Source: a virus
Strand: one strand, 5' to 3'
Virus record (IMG/VR): IMGVR_UViG_3300029893_000419
Coordinates: 1 to 42,966 of that record
Length of the DNA stretch: 42,966 nucleotides
The notes under the pieces were generated by a model. It worked only from the letters and a program-made list of their open reading frames with translations, did not search any database and had not been told where the DNA came from. The stretch's first letter is position 1. Each line of letters starts with the position of its first letter. The translations under genes were made by a program, and so were the position numbers. This document shows, piece after piece, positions 14,717 to 23,429 of this stretch.

Positions 14717-15166
14717 TCACGCTCTGATGGTGCACTGCAGGGTGATGGTCGCCCGCGAGATGTGGCCGCCGCCCTGCTCGTCCTCGTCAAAGTCCATGTT
14801 GGTAATCTCGTGGTACCGGACCAGCCCGCCCAGAGTGGCGTTGGCCGAGTCCTCAAGGATGGCCCGGACGTTCTCCAGGAAGCTGGCCAGGGCATCGTCC
14901 GAGTCCTCAAGGCTCTTCATGGAGAAGGCGGCCAGGTCGACGAAGAAGGTCAGGGTTACCTCGTTGGGCCGGGTGCCGCCGATGGTGGCCGGCTTCTCCG
15001 GGGCCTGCTGGGTGAAGACCCGGACAACCGGGCACTGCTCCACGGTGGCGTCCTTGCGGCCGTAGAGGACCGTGGCGCCGTCGATCTTGCCGCCCGCGCC
15101 GGTCTCGGCCTGGAGGATGTCCCGGATCTTCTGCTTCACCGCGGCGAAGTTGACGTTACCCACCAC
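14717..15166 (-). CDS. Putative tail terminator protein
   Basis: 149 residues from GTG 15166 (GGAGGTGACCC upstream), overlapping the end of the preceding gene by 11 bp. It begins with a helix (FAAVKQKIRDILQAETGAG) and continues with beta strands VVRVFTQQ, EVTLTFFVDLAAF and a C-terminal SRATITLQCTIRA. The size and order (after a gpG-like protein and before the tail tube) fit a tail terminator or minor tail protein, but no strong motif fixes this. Confidence 0.5.
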   Translation of the reverse strand: MVGNVNFAAVKQKIRDILQAETGAGGKIDGATVLYGRKDATVEQCPVVRVFTQQAPEKPATIGGTRPNEVTLTFFVDLAAFSMKSLEDSDDALASFLENVRAILEDSANATLGGLVRYHEITNMDFDEDEQGGGHISRATITLQCTIRA

Positions 15167-15806
15167 GGGTCACCTCCATCAGGTATTCGGCCGCGATCTC
15201 CGCGATCCGAATCTCCCCATAGACCTGCTGCTCTGTCGGCAGCATCGGGCGCGCCGGCAGACCTGGATGCCGGACCTTGCGAAAGACGCCCATCCCTTGA
15301 CCGCCGCCGCGGGAGAGTCCGCCCTTTTGAGTCCGATACAAGGCCTTGCCGGTAGCCAGGTCGCTGGCCACGGCCTTATGGAACACGCCTCCCGCCTTCA
15401 CGAAGTTGCCGCCCCGCGCCATGGGGAACGCGAGCGCCGCCGCGCTTTTCGGCCGGATCTCGTAGGGGCCGGTGCCTTCTTCGTGGTACCGGGCGATCTG
15501 TGAGGGCGTGCCCACCCGGACCTCGTTCCGGGCGTGACGTGCCCGGAAGGTGTTCTTCAGGTGCATCCCGGTGTTCTGCAGGATTTTGCTGCTGCCCTTG
15601 CGCCGGCCGGCGATGGTATTGGGAGAGAGAGCCTTCCATTTCGGCGACCCCTCGCGCTCGAAATTGCGGGCGATCCAGCCCAAGGTGGCCTCTCCGAACC
15701 GCTTATGGAGGGGGGTCAGGTCACTCGTCCTCTCCCGCAGCTCCTGGAACGTCCGCCGGAGGCTGGGGCTGACCTTGTACTCCACCCTGAGCCCATTGCC
15801 AGCCAT
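15156..15806 (-). CDS. Phage virion morphogenesis protein (Mu gpG-like)
   Basis: 216 residues. It resembles the virion morphogenesis/tail completion family: FGEATLGWIARNFEREGSPKWKALSPNTIAGRRKGSSKILQNTGMHLKNTF, followed by an HEEGTGPYEIRPK block and a VRHPGLPARPMLP C-terminus, where the domain usually ends in a P-R-P motif. It is needed for head or tail completion in Mu-like phages. It follows the DUF1320-like gene by four bases, in Mu-like order. Confidence 0.78.
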   Translation of the reverse strand: MAGNGLRVEYKVSPSLRRTFQELRERTSDLTPLHKRFGEATLGWIARNFEREGSPKWKALSPNTIAGRRKGSSKILQNTGMHLKNTFRARHARNEVRVGTPSQIARYHEEGTGPYEIRPKSAAALAFPMARGGNFVKAGGVFHKAVASDLATGKALYRTQKGGLSRGGGQGMGVFRKVRHPGLPARPMLPTEQQVYGEIRIAEIAAEYLMEVTRGG

Positions 15807-15810
15807 ATCC

Positions 15811-16272
15811 TCACCGCCCTATGGCGTCAAGCCGATCCTGATCCACCACCCAGTCCTCCGGCTCGTCCAAGTTGAAGATGGGGGTGTAGTCCTTGGTGTT
15901 GGAGGTTACCCGCCGCTGATCGGTGCGCGTCGGAATGACGGCCCCGGCGACATCGACCAAGGGCAGCTCCCCGGTCCCATACTGTCGCAGCTTCTTATCG
16001 GCCCGCTCAATGAGGACTGCGGCCTCCTTCTCCAACTCGGAGACCTCGGGGCCTACGCCGGGCCGGAGGAGCAATTTGGCATACGCCATGTCCACCTCCA
16101 GCCACTTCAGTCGCGGACAATTGGCAACCGGCACCGTGTAGAGCATGGCCAAAGCGCTGTCGATGTCCTGGGAGGCCTCATCCAAATAGGTCTGCAGGGC
16201 GGCGTCGTCCAGGCCGGCCTCGCCGGCCCGCTTGTATCGGCTCTTCAGGTCCGCTACCGCCGCGTAGGACAC
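15811..16272 (-). CDS. DUF1320-like head-tail connector (Mu gp36-like)
   Basis: 153 residues from GTG 16272 with GGAGGTGA upstream. The typical DUF1320 opening YAAVADLKSRYKRAGEAGLDDAALQTYLDEASQDIDSAL is followed by VPVANCPRLKWLEVDMAYAKLLLRPG and an ERADKKLRQYGTGELPL segment. This family forms head completion or adaptor rings in Mu-type virions. The position between capsid genes and gpG agrees. Confidence 0.78.
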   Translation of the reverse strand: MSYAAVADLKSRYKRAGEAGLDDAALQTYLDEASQDIDSALAMLYTVPVANCPRLKWLEVDMAYAKLLLRPGVGPEVSELEKEAAVLIERADKKLRQYGTGELPLVDVAGAVIPTRTDQRRVTSNTKDYTPIFNLDEPEDWVVDQDRLDAIGR

Positions 16273-16299
16273 GGCCCGTCACCTCCCGCTTGAAAGGCT

Positions 16300-16327
16300 G
16301 CGGGGCGGCTCCCCCGAACCGCCCCGC
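16300..16327 (-). terminator. GC-rich hairpin after capsid genes
   Basis: GCGGGGCGG at 16300-16308 pairs perfectly with CCGCCCCGC at 16319-16327, in the 67-bp gap after the 70-aa gene. Only a short CCTTTC follows on the minus strand, so it may be a partial terminator or mRNA-stabilising hairpin that raises capsid expression over downstream genes. Confidence 0.5.
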
Positions 16328-16339
16328 GCCCGTGTTGCT

Positions 16340-16552
16340 CTACTCCTGGCCGTCGTCGGTCGCCTTGGCCGGCGCTTCAGCCTTGCCCGCTTTCCCTTTG
16401 GCCGGCGCTTCGGCCTTCGGGATCTCGACGGCGCCCAGGGCTTCCAGGTGCTTTGCCTGCTCCCGATTCAGCCCGGCAACGTCCTGCGGGTCCGCCGCCG
16501 GCGCGTAATCCTGGCCGTCATGAGAGAGCGGCCACTTCACGATCACCTTCAT
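16340..16552 (-). CDS. Small head protein with Ala/Lys/Pro-rich tail, 70 aa
   Basis: ATG 16552, with GGAGG eleven bases upstream. The N-terminal 40 residues (MKVIVKWPLSHDGQDYAPA then LNREQAKHLEALGAVEI) resemble the small FluMu/Mu gp35-type proteins placed after the capsid gene. The C-terminus is a low-complexity EAPAKGKAGKAEAPAKA repeat. The Mu-like gene order supports a minor head role. Confidence 0.6.
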   Translation of the reverse strand: MKVIVKWPLSHDGQDYAPAADPQDVAGLNREQAKHLEALGAVEIPKAEAPAKGKAGKAEAPAKATDDGQE

Positions 16553-16569
16553 CGGTCATCAATCCTCCA

Positions 16570-17490
16570 TCAGGCCAGCGTGTCGACGATCAGGTAGCCG
16601 GCGTCAGCGGCCACGATCTTCTCGTCCACCACGTGACTCGGTTCGAAGACGTTGGAATGGGCCCCCTCGTCCCGCCAGCGGCGGACCTCGAAGTCCCGCG
16701 CCTGGAAGGTGTAGCCGAAGCTCATGTCGCGGAGCGCCGGGCGCGGGTTGATGTAGCCGATCCAGACGTTGTCGTTCCAGACGGGGGCCAAGGACGCCGT
16801 CTGCCCCTCCGTGGCGCTGTCGTAGCGGGCCTCTCCGACGAAGATGTTCTCGATCTCGAAGAGGTCCTTCAGCAGGTCAATCGTCACGATGTCCTTCGAC
16901 GTGTACTTGATCCGGTCGCGAATATCGGTACACTGCTTCAGCGCCCGGAAGACGGCGTCGGAGATCGCCATGGCGTTGGGCCGCACCCCGACGTCGAGCA
17001 GCGCCTTCTTGGCATCGTCGACGTCCTTGACCGGCGTTGCGGTGGACGCCGCCGACCACTGGCTCGTCCCGGAGAGGGTCACCTTGTTGCTGGTCGCGTA
17101 CTGGGTCGCGTCCTGCACGAGGGCCGCGATCCGCTTCTCCTGGGCCAGGAGGAGCTGGTCGGTGAGGGTTTCTACCGTGGTCGTCTCGATGGCGATCGGC
17201 GTGTCGGCGTTCTGGTATTCCCGGTCGTCGATGAGGTCATGGAGCGCGTGCTCATCGCACGAGTACGTGTCGGTTGTGACCGTCCAGCTCGACTGCTTGG
17301 ACCTGGTCTTCGGCGCCCGGAGAGTCTCCGGGGTGCGGAAGCGCTCCTTGCCGAACCTGTAGAACTTGTCTGACTCCTTCTTCACGGGCACGATCGGCAG
17401 GACCTGCGTGCCGATCAGCTTGTTGTTCCGGTACGCGATGCTGATGTTGGTCAGTACCGCGTCCACATGGATGTCGCGCAAATCAGGCAT
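16570..17490 (-). CDS. Major capsid protein
   Basis: 306 residues from ATG 17490. Features typical of major capsid proteins in this lineage are LTNISIAYRNNKLIGTQVLPIVPVKKESDKFY near the start, LTDQLLLAQEKRIAALV, KVTLSGTSQWSA, PNAMAISDAVFRALKQ and the C-terminal DEKIVAADAGYLIV. It is expected to adopt the HK97 fold and form the icosahedral shell. It lies after protease/scaffold and decoration genes, in the canonical order. Confidence 0.85.
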   Translation of the reverse strand: MPDLRDIHVDAVLTNISIAYRNNKLIGTQVLPIVPVKKESDKFYRFGKERFRTPETLRAPKTRSKQSSWTVTTDTYSCDEHALHDLIDDREYQNADTPIAIETTTVETLTDQLLLAQEKRIAALVQDATQYATSNKVTLSGTSQWSAASTATPVKDVDDAKKALLDVGVRPNAMAISDAVFRALKQCTDIRDRIKYTSKDIVTIDLLKDLFEIENIFVGEARYDSATEGQTASLAPVWNDNVWIGYINPRPALRDMSFGYTFQARDFEVRRWRDEGAHSNVFEPSHVVDEKIVAADAGYLIVDTLA

Positions 17491-17519
17491 CAGCCGTCAC
17501 TCTCCTTTCGTTGGGGGCC

Positions 17520-17960
17520 TTACCAGCGCTGCGGGCTGATGAAGACCTCGATGAGGTCGCCGTCAGCAGCCGCCGCCTCCAAGGCACGGCCGATGATGTA
17601 CGCGATGCTGGCCGCACCCGGAGCGCTCGTGGTGGCGTTCTGGGTGTAGGTGCCGGCCGTGTTCTCCGTGTGGGTGTGGCCGTCGCCGGCCGCGGCGATC
17701 TTGCCGCTGGCGGCGGCAGCGACCGCGGCCCCCTTGGAGATGGCTCCGGATGCCTTCATCTTACTGGTGCCGTGCATGCGCACCTGGGCCGCCTGGCCGC
17801 TGGTCGGCTTGTTCTGGAGGACGCCGATCGACTCCTCATTGGCGCCGGCCAGCACGACCTCGTTGGCGCCGGTGCCGAGTTTGACCGCGGCGTACTGGCT
17901 CGTCGACAGGTCCGCCCCGGCCTTGAAGGTAACGTCAAGAACCGCAACCGCCTGGCTCAT
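17520..17960 (-). CDS. DUF2190-like capsid decoration protein
   Basis: 146 residues. GVLQNKPTSGQAAQVRMHGTSKMKASGAISKGAAVAAAASGKI and the final IIGRALEAAAADGDLIEVFI match the DUF2190/capsid stabilising protein pattern. The start overlaps the upstream stop as ATGA. It would trim the capsid surface. A small insertion (GDGHTHTENTAGTYTQNATTSAP) carries His/Thr-rich sequence and may form a loop. Confidence 0.75.
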   Translation of the reverse strand: MSQAVAVLDVTFKAGADLSTSQYAAVKLGTGANEVVLAGANEESIGVLQNKPTSGQAAQVRMHGTSKMKASGAISKGAAVAAAASGKIAAAGDGHTHTENTAGTYTQNATTSAPGAASIAYIIGRALEAAAADGDLIEVFISPQRW

Positions 17961-18496
17961 CGGGCGTCAGCCTCCTTCTCCTGGTAGGCCTTGTACAGCT
18001 CGGGCTTGGCCCGCGCCACAGCGAGAACCGCGTCCCTGTACTCAACCCCCTGGTGTTTCTCCTGGTACTCCCTCACGGCGGCCAGGAAGTCACCATCCCC
18101 GCCGCCCTTGTCGCCCGCGCCGGAGAACTCCTTGAATTCCACCAGCTTGGGCAGGCTCTGGACATAGGCCTTGAAGCCGTCCAGCAGCGACTTCTCGCCG
18201 TCGCTGAACTTGACCACCTTGCCCTCATCCAGGGCCTCCATGAAGGTCTTCATCAGGCCCTCATGGGTGGGCAGGACGCGCCCCTCCCGCTTCTGCGCCT
18301 CAACGAAAGCGGCGATCTCGGTCGACCGCTTCTCGGCCTGCAGGCGCGCCCGCTCCTGTTCCGCGGTCTCGGCCTTGGACTTGTAGCCTTTGGCCTCCTC
18401 CTCGGCGGCCCGGGCGCGGTCCTCGGCCTCCTTGGCCTTGCGCTCCGCGTCGGCCAGGCGCTCCTCATAGACCTTCTTCAACTCGTCGTCGGACAT
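17957..18496 (-). CDS. Nested in-frame scaffold protein
   Basis: Inside the protease gene, an ATG at 18496 (MSDDELKKVYEERLADAE) is preceded by AAAGGAGATGACGGC, an ideal ribosome binding site. It would give a separate 179-residue product made of the long coiled coil (ADAERKAKEAEDRARAAEEEAK) and the C-terminal part. This copies the nested protease/scaffold arrangement of lambda C/Nu3 and Mu I/Z. The independent product is inferred. Confidence 0.65.
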   Translation of the reverse strand: MSDDELKKVYEERLADAERKAKEAEDRARAAEEEAKGYKSKAETAEQERARLQAEKRSTEIAAFVEAQKREGRVLPTHEGLMKTFMEALDEGKVVKFSDGEKSLLDGFKAYVQSLPKLVEFKEFSGAGDKGGGDGDFLAAVREYQEKHQGVEYRDAVLAVARAKPELYKAYQEKEADAR

Positions 18497-19063
18497 GCCG
18501 TCATCTCCTTTCCCCTTCGGTTTCCCGGCGCCAGCGGCGCCCCCGGGCAGGCCATCAGCTCCCCGGTCAAAAGCCACGACCCTCCAGTCGCCGGGCTCCT
18601 CGTCATAGAGGGCCAGCAGGTCTTGGAGGGTCGAGACAGCCGGTATATCAGCCCCCAGGAAGCTGATCGCCTTCAGCACTCGGGGGTACCTCCTACCGGT
18701 CCCGCCGTCGTAGTCCCAGTAGATTTCCGCGGACCGTTTACGGTAGGCGCCCTTCTCGATCAGCTCGTAGAGCGCTCTCGGGACCTTCGTCAGGTCGGCC
18801 ACCAGTTTGGCGCCCTCCCGCCGTAGCCCCTTAATCCACCCCAGGGCCGGGTGGCCGTCCTTCTGGCCAAGGAACTTCTGGCCTTCGGTATGGCCCAGTT
18901 TCACAGGGGGGTCCAGCTTGCCATGGAGGTCCTGGTGGGCACGGACCATCTCGTCCAGGTCCGCTTCGGTATAGGGGTCGCCGTTCCAGGTTCCCGCGGC
19001 GAAGATCTCCATCCCCTCGATGTCCACAGTTCCGTCCGGCGCTTGCGTCACCTTAACCGGCAT
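17957..19063 (-). CDS. Prohead protease-scaffold (Mu gpI-like)
   Basis: 368 residues. The N-terminal roughly 180 residues resemble the Mu I-type prohead protease: VDIEGMEIFAAGTWNG, VKLGHTEGQKFLGQKDGHPALGWI (with the candidate catalytic His), a KRSAEIYWDYDG block (candidate Ser) and LKAISFLGADIPAV. The C-terminus is a coiled-coil scaffold. It digests scaffold during capsid maturation. It overlaps the portal gene at its start and the decoration gene at its stop. Confidence 0.8.
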   Translation of the reverse strand: MPVKVTQAPDGTVDIEGMEIFAAGTWNGDPYTEADLDEMVRAHQDLHGKLDPPVKLGHTEGQKFLGQKDGHPALGWIKGLRREGAKLVADLTKVPRALYELIEKGAYRKRSAEIYWDYDGGTGRRYPRVLKAISFLGADIPAVSTLQDLLALYDEEPGDWRVVAFDRGADGLPGGAAGAGKPKGKGDDGMSDDELKKVYEERLADAERKAKEAEDRARAAEEEAKGYKSKAETAEQERARLQAEKRSTEIAAFVEAQKREGRVLPTHEGLMKTFMEALDEGKVVKFSDGEKSLLDGFKAYVQSLPKLVEFKEFSGAGDKGGGDGDFLAAVREYQEKHQGVEYRDAVLAVARAKPELYKAYQEKEADAR

Positions 19064-21335
19064 GGCGGCATCTCTCCTCTTCCAAAGCGAAACCCACCGC
19101 GGGTTGCAGCTCCGGCGGAGGGCTCACCTGGTACGGCTCTCGCTTGGTCACCGGCACCCAGAGGGACCGGCAGTTGAAGTGGTTCGGCGGCGTGTACTTC
19201 TTCACCAACGGATCGCCCCGCTTGAGGATTCGCCCGTGCATCGAACGGCAGAAGGGCGTCGTCCTGGCGTCCAGGATGGCCGAGTATTGGACTGCCGGCA
19301 CGAAGTCGCCAAGGTCCGGATCGGCCATCTGCGCGAGGCGTCCCTCGTTGTACGCCTCATTAAGGCTGGTTCGGGTGATGGTCTCAAGCCTCGACGGCGA
19401 CAGCAGCGGGCTGTCCGGCAGATAGGCCGCTGCGAATATCTCGCCCAGCCGGAAGATCACCGTGTCCAGGGTGTCGCCATTTTTGATGGCGTTGTACAGC
19501 GCCATCTTGGCCTCCTTGAGGATCCACTCCCGCTCCACACCGGCCACGGTGAATGCTTTGGCCTCAAAGAACTTCTCCGGCCCCGGAAAATCGGACGCCG
19601 CGAAGGTGTCGACCGTCACCTGCAGGTCCAGCTCCTGGCGCACGTCGGCCTTGCCCTGACCGTAGACGGCCATGAAGGCCCTGGCCAGCTCGCGCCTGAA
19701 CGCACCAACCTGACCGATCTGCAGCTTCTCGACCTGGGCCGGGTCAGTCTTGAGGGTGTCGAACTGCTCCCGGACCGCCCGCAATAGCTCGTCGCGCTGG
19801 CGCCGGACCACCCCTTGGAGCCCGGACACCAGTCTGGCCTCGGCCTGGTCCAGGAATCTGCCGACCTCGGCGAAGTTGACCTTCCGCTCGTACGGGGTGA
19901 GCTCCACGCCGTCGGGTGCCGAGAATTGCCGTGGCGGCTTGCCGCCTTTGTCACCGTCCGGCGCCTGGTCCCGCTGCCGGCCGGCCGCCCCCGGATCGCC
20001 CATCGCCCACTGCTTCTGCTGGCGGGCTTCCTTATCCGCCTGCCAGCTCTCCCACTCGGCGTCGTCGGCAAATTCCGGGTACTCCATGCGCTTCCGCATA
20101 TGGTCCATGTCGGCTTTGCGGTTAGGGTCGAGGACGCCAGCGCCGATGGCCTCCTTGAACTCCTGCATGGCTTTGGCCTTATCCTCTTTCGTCATCTCGC
20201 CGAATTTGAATTGCGGGTAGGCGTCGACCTGGAAGTTGTAGTCCACGAGACGCCGAATAACCTGCTCGCCCATCACGGCCTCTTCGAGGTCTCGACCAAG
20301 GTCGCTGATCGTCGCCATGAAGAGATCAAAGTGCTTCTCGCCAAGGTTATAGCTGCCGCTTTCCTCTTCGGTGAAGCCCATCTTTGCTGGAATCAACATT
20401 GACCGGGCGATCATCGTGTTGTGCTTCTCAATCGCCTTCTCGTAACCAGCTTCGCCCTGGCGCTGGGCCTCCAGGAGGTCGATCCGTAGGTGGTCCGGCA
20501 GGGTAATCCCTGTAGCTGTTTGAATTTTGTCGATGATGTCTTCCAGCGTCTCCTGGTCTTTGCTCGTCGCCACCCCGCCGGCACCGATCGGCCCGATCGC
20601 CCCGGCCGCTTTGTACCGGCCAACGACGGTTGGCATCCCGAACCGCTCTAGGTAGATGTTCCAGAACTTGATGATCACGTTCTTACTCCACCAAGAGCGG
20701 TAGGCCGCTCGCAGGTCACTCTCACCGTAAGGGTTGCCGAACTCGTTGTTATAGGCGTAGAGGACGAACTTATTCACCGGGTAACGGACATCACCGCCGG
20801 GCAGGCGGTGGATTATGCCGTCCGGCTTGACGTCGCCGTTCTCCTCGACATCGAAGTCGAAGTTGTGAGGCTTCCGGCCCTTAATCGCTCGGAGCCCGAC
20901 CTTCCCGCGATATGGTCCCCGGTCAATGATCTCCCAGACAAGCTCCGAGACGCTGAACCCGTACCTCATAGCCGTCAGGATATCCCTGAGATCACTCTCC
21001 AGGGTGCCCCTCATGGCCTTCAATACCCACCTGACAAATTCCGCCGCCTCGACGTCGCGGGGGTCTTCGCTGGCCGGCTGGATACTCCACCCCGTGGATA
21101 GGCGGGTCCGGACCTTCAGGTAATAAAGGGCCTTCACCTGGTCGTCCCGCATCATCTCGTCATAGATCTTGATGCCGCCCTTTTTGAGGGCCAGATCGTC
21201 GGGGTTGTAGGGGGTGATCTTATAACGCGCGTAATAGGGCGTCTCGGTAACCGATACCTCGCCCATGGGCGGCCGGGTGGCCTCGGCGTAGCGGATCGGC
21301 ACCAGGAGCCCGTTCATCTCGCGGTAGTCGGCCAC
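19053..21335 (-). CDS. Portal protein (DUF935) fused to MuF head morphogenesis domain
   Basis: About 760 residues. The N-terminal half is a Mu gp29/DUF935-type portal: MMRDDQVKALYYLKVRTRL, TAMRYGFSVSELVWEI, VLYAYNNEFGNPYGESDLRAAYRSWWSKN. The C-terminal part (from about 560) is an SPP1 gp7/Mu gp30 (MuF) domain with PSRLETITRTSLNEAYNEGRL, ILDARTTPFCRSMHGR and NHFNCRSLWVPVTKRE. In Mu these are two genes. The portal forms the DNA entry ring and MuF acts in head assembly. The start is GTG 21335 (GAGGGG eight bases upstream) or TTG 21341. Confidence 0.85.
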   Translation of the reverse strand: MADYREMNGLLVPIRYAEATRPPMGEVSVTETPYYARYKITPYNPDDLALKKGGIKIYDEMMRDDQVKALYYLKVRTRLSTGWSIQPASEDPRDVEAAEFVRWVLKAMRGTLESDLRDILTAMRYGFSVSELVWEIIDRGPYRGKVGLRAIKGRKPHNFDFDVEENGDVKPDGIIHRLPGGDVRYPVNKFVLYAYNNEFGNPYGESDLRAAYRSWWSKNVIIKFWNIYLERFGMPTVVGRYKAAGAIGPIGAGGVATSKDQETLEDIIDKIQTATGITLPDHLRIDLLEAQRQGEAGYEKAIEKHNTMIARSMLIPAKMGFTEEESGSYNLGEKHFDLFMATISDLGRDLEEAVMGEQVIRRLVDYNFQVDAYPQFKFGEMTKEDKAKAMQEFKEAIGAGVLDPNRKADMDHMRKRMEYPEFADDAEWESWQADKEARQQKQWAMGDPGAAGRQRDQAPDGDKGGKPPRQFSAPDGVELTPYERKVNFAEVGRFLDQAEARLVSGLQGVVRRQRDELLRAVREQFDTLKTDPAQVEKLQIGQVGAFRRELARAFMAVYGQGKADVRQELDLQVTVDTFAASDFPGPEKFFEAKAFTVAGVEREWILKEAKMALYNAIKNGDTLDTVIFRLGEIFAAAYLPDSPLLSPSRLETITRTSLNEAYNEGRLAQMADPDLGDFVPAVQYSAILDARTTPFCRSMHGRILKRGDPLVKKYTPPNHFNCRSLWVPVTKREPYQVSPPPELQPAVGFALEEERCRHAG

Positions 21336-21347
21336 CGTCAACCCCCC

Positions 21348-23021
21348 TCAGAAATCTTGACGCGCTGTCTCTCTCTCCCGGGCGGCCACTCCTGCATCAA
21401 TGGGCCCGGTAAACTTGCGGAGCTGTAGGGCGATGGCCGTGGCCAGCACCCGGTCATCAAAACATCCAAGATCAGCCTCAGGCTTACCCTTGGCGTTGAC
21501 GACAAACGATAGGCACTCGCCACGGAGCCCTTCCCCGTTGATCCTGAGCCAGTCGCCTCGTACCCCGGCCTTCAGATCAGCCAGCATCACCGGGCGGGTC
21601 TTCTGGTTTGTTGGCCAGCCGGGCGGCAGGTCGTCGGGGTCTTTGGCCTTGTCTTCATCGTCCCATTCCTGATGCCGATAAAGGTTCGGATATCGCGTGT
21701 AGTTCAAGAGCACATTGTTGACCGCGTGACCGTGGTTATTGCGCTCCACCCCGAGGAGCGCCCAGCCGTACCAGGCGCTCAGGACGTGCAGCTTCCTGGC
21801 GAAGACGTCCACATCGAAGTGACCGTGCAGCTCGGCCACCTGCTCACAGGTCCCCCAGTCCATAACCTCGCCGCAGGAATAGTCGCCCTTCTCTAGGCCC
21901 TCGGCGACGTCGGCGCCCACGACGTAGATCTGGCCGGGTTGTGGCAGCCTCCAAACCTCCAGCTCGCCGGCGGGATCGGGGGTAACCTGACCATTGACCT
22001 CGTCGATGGTGTACCGCTCGCCCGGGCGGATGGTGATGCCCATAAGCTTCTGCCGGTCGAAATACGGCCGGCCAGACGTCAGGAAGCATGTGACCGGATC
22101 CTCGGGATATTCTTGGGGGAACTTGTCCTCCAGGTCCTTGATCTTCTCCCGGCGCCACTTGATCTGCTCCGGGGTCAGGTTGGCCCGGGCCGTCAGTGCT
22201 CGCTCCTCGTCGGTGTATTCGACCCGTTCCCCGGGCTCCAGCGGCAGCCGGTAGTCGGTGTGGATCCACCACTCGAAGAAGTGGGGCTTGAAGCGGCTCT
22301 CGCCGGCCTTCGACCTCTGCCACTCTTTGTGGTGCCAGGTGCCGAACCCGTTGGCCGTCGATTCCTCCCGGACCCGCCCATCATCCGGTACAGCCTCCAG
22401 GAGGCCCGTCATCAACTCTTCCGGGTCGGGCCAGAAGGCCACCTCGGAGGCGTGGAGGTTATTAATCGTCTGGCTCCGGCCGAAGTTGAGGTTGCCGGCG
22501 GTGCCGACGATGAACCAGGAGTCAACCCGGTCGAAGTACAACTCCCGCCGGTTCTTGTACTGAGGCTTTTCCGGACGGGCACATAGACGCGCCTTCTCCG
22601 CCTCCGGGAGCATGTCGTAATAGCGCTGGACGATCTGGAAGAGCCGCTCGGTGCTCTCCGCGTCGTGGGCCACGACGACACTGACGGTATGCTCATGCCG
22701 CGCCGTGTCCTCGAAGAACTCGGCCAGGATCAGCGTGGAGACGCCGCCCTGCCGGTACTTCAGGATCAGGTCCCGGTTGGTCCGGGCCTGCCAGTAGGCC
22801 TCCTGGATCGGGTTGAACCTGAGCGGCACCACCCGTTTATCCTTCGTGCGGATCCACAGGTGCCGCTCGATCCAGGCGCGGGCCTCGATGCTGGCCCATT
22901 CGGGGTCTACCTCGGCCAACTGCAGGCTCAACTCGTCCGCCGGCACATCCCCCAACTGGGCGATCTGCTCATCGGTCAGATGCCGGCGGAGATACGCCGG
23001 CAAAAGAGCGAGATGCTCCAT
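21348..23021 (-). CDS. terL: Terminase large subunit
   Basis: 557 residues. It has the packaging ATPase layout: LILKYRQGGVSTLILAEFFED is the Walker-A-like adenine/ATP region, SVVVAHDAESTERLF follows, and HASEVAFWPDPEELMTGLLEAVPDD lies in the Walker B/coupling area. The C-terminal nuclease carries Asp residues in VVGADVAEGLEKGDYS and FDDRVLATAIAL. It cuts and pumps DNA into proheads. It overlaps the small-subunit gene by 53 bp. Confidence 0.88.
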   Translation of the reverse strand: MEHLALLPAYLRRHLTDEQIAQLGDVPADELSLQLAEVDPEWASIEARAWIERHLWIRTKDKRVVPLRFNPIQEAYWQARTNRDLILKYRQGGVSTLILAEFFEDTARHEHTVSVVVAHDAESTERLFQIVQRYYDMLPEAEKARLCARPEKPQYKNRRELYFDRVDSWFIVGTAGNLNFGRSQTINNLHASEVAFWPDPEELMTGLLEAVPDDGRVREESTANGFGTWHHKEWQRSKAGESRFKPHFFEWWIHTDYRLPLEPGERVEYTDEERALTARANLTPEQIKWRREKIKDLEDKFPQEYPEDPVTCFLTSGRPYFDRQKLMGITIRPGERYTIDEVNGQVTPDPAGELEVWRLPQPGQIYVVGADVAEGLEKGDYSCGEVMDWGTCEQVAELHGHFDVDVFARKLHVLSAWYGWALLGVERNNHGHAVNNVLLNYTRYPNLYRHQEWDDEDKAKDPDDLPPGWPTNQKTRPVMLADLKAGVRGDWLRINGEGLRGECLSFVVNAKGKPEADLGCFDDRVLATAIALQLRKFTGPIDAGVAARERETARQDF

Positions 23022-23391
23022 TGGCGATCAGCTCTCTCAGGGTGGGCGGCCGGTCTTGGCTGACCACAACCTGGACGTTGGTCTCCTGCCCTTTCAGCAC
23101 GCCGGCCAGGTCGGCCACCAATTTGGCGGCTTGCACATCTCCCCGCTGGGCTTGATGGATAACCGCGGCGACAACACCGGGCAGGTGGCGCCGTATCGTG
23201 CCGCGCCAGATAGATTCCCAGGCGGCCACAAACCCCGGATCGCGCTCCAGCCAGCGGTAGAAGGTGGAAGGCGCAATACCGGCCGACGCGCACACGGTCG
23301 TGATATTACGGTCCAATCCTGCTTCCTGGGCGGCTTCAAGGACTCGGGCTTGGCGAGGAGATGGCACCCAGGTTGTTGCATTTTTTTTCAT
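22969..23391 (-). CDS. terS: Terminase small subunit
   Basis: 140 residues from ATG 23391, preceded by GGAGGTGG. The N-terminal DNA-binding HTH (QARVLEAAQEAGLDRNITTVCASAGIAPSTFYRWLERDPGF) is of the type used by small terminase subunits to recognise pac/cos DNA. The middle (QAQRGDVQAAKLVADLAGVLKG) is a helical oligomerisation region. Its position before the large subunit fits. Confidence 0.78.
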   Translation of the reverse strand: MKKNATTWVPSPRQARVLEAAQEAGLDRNITTVCASAGIAPSTFYRWLERDPGFVAAWESIWRGTIRRHLPGVVAAVIHQAQRGDVQAAKLVADLAGVLKGQETNVQVVVSQDRPPTLRELIANGASRSFAGVSPPASDR

Positions 23392-23429
23392 ACCAACCAC
23401 CTCCAGACCCGCAAAACTCCCCTCACTAA

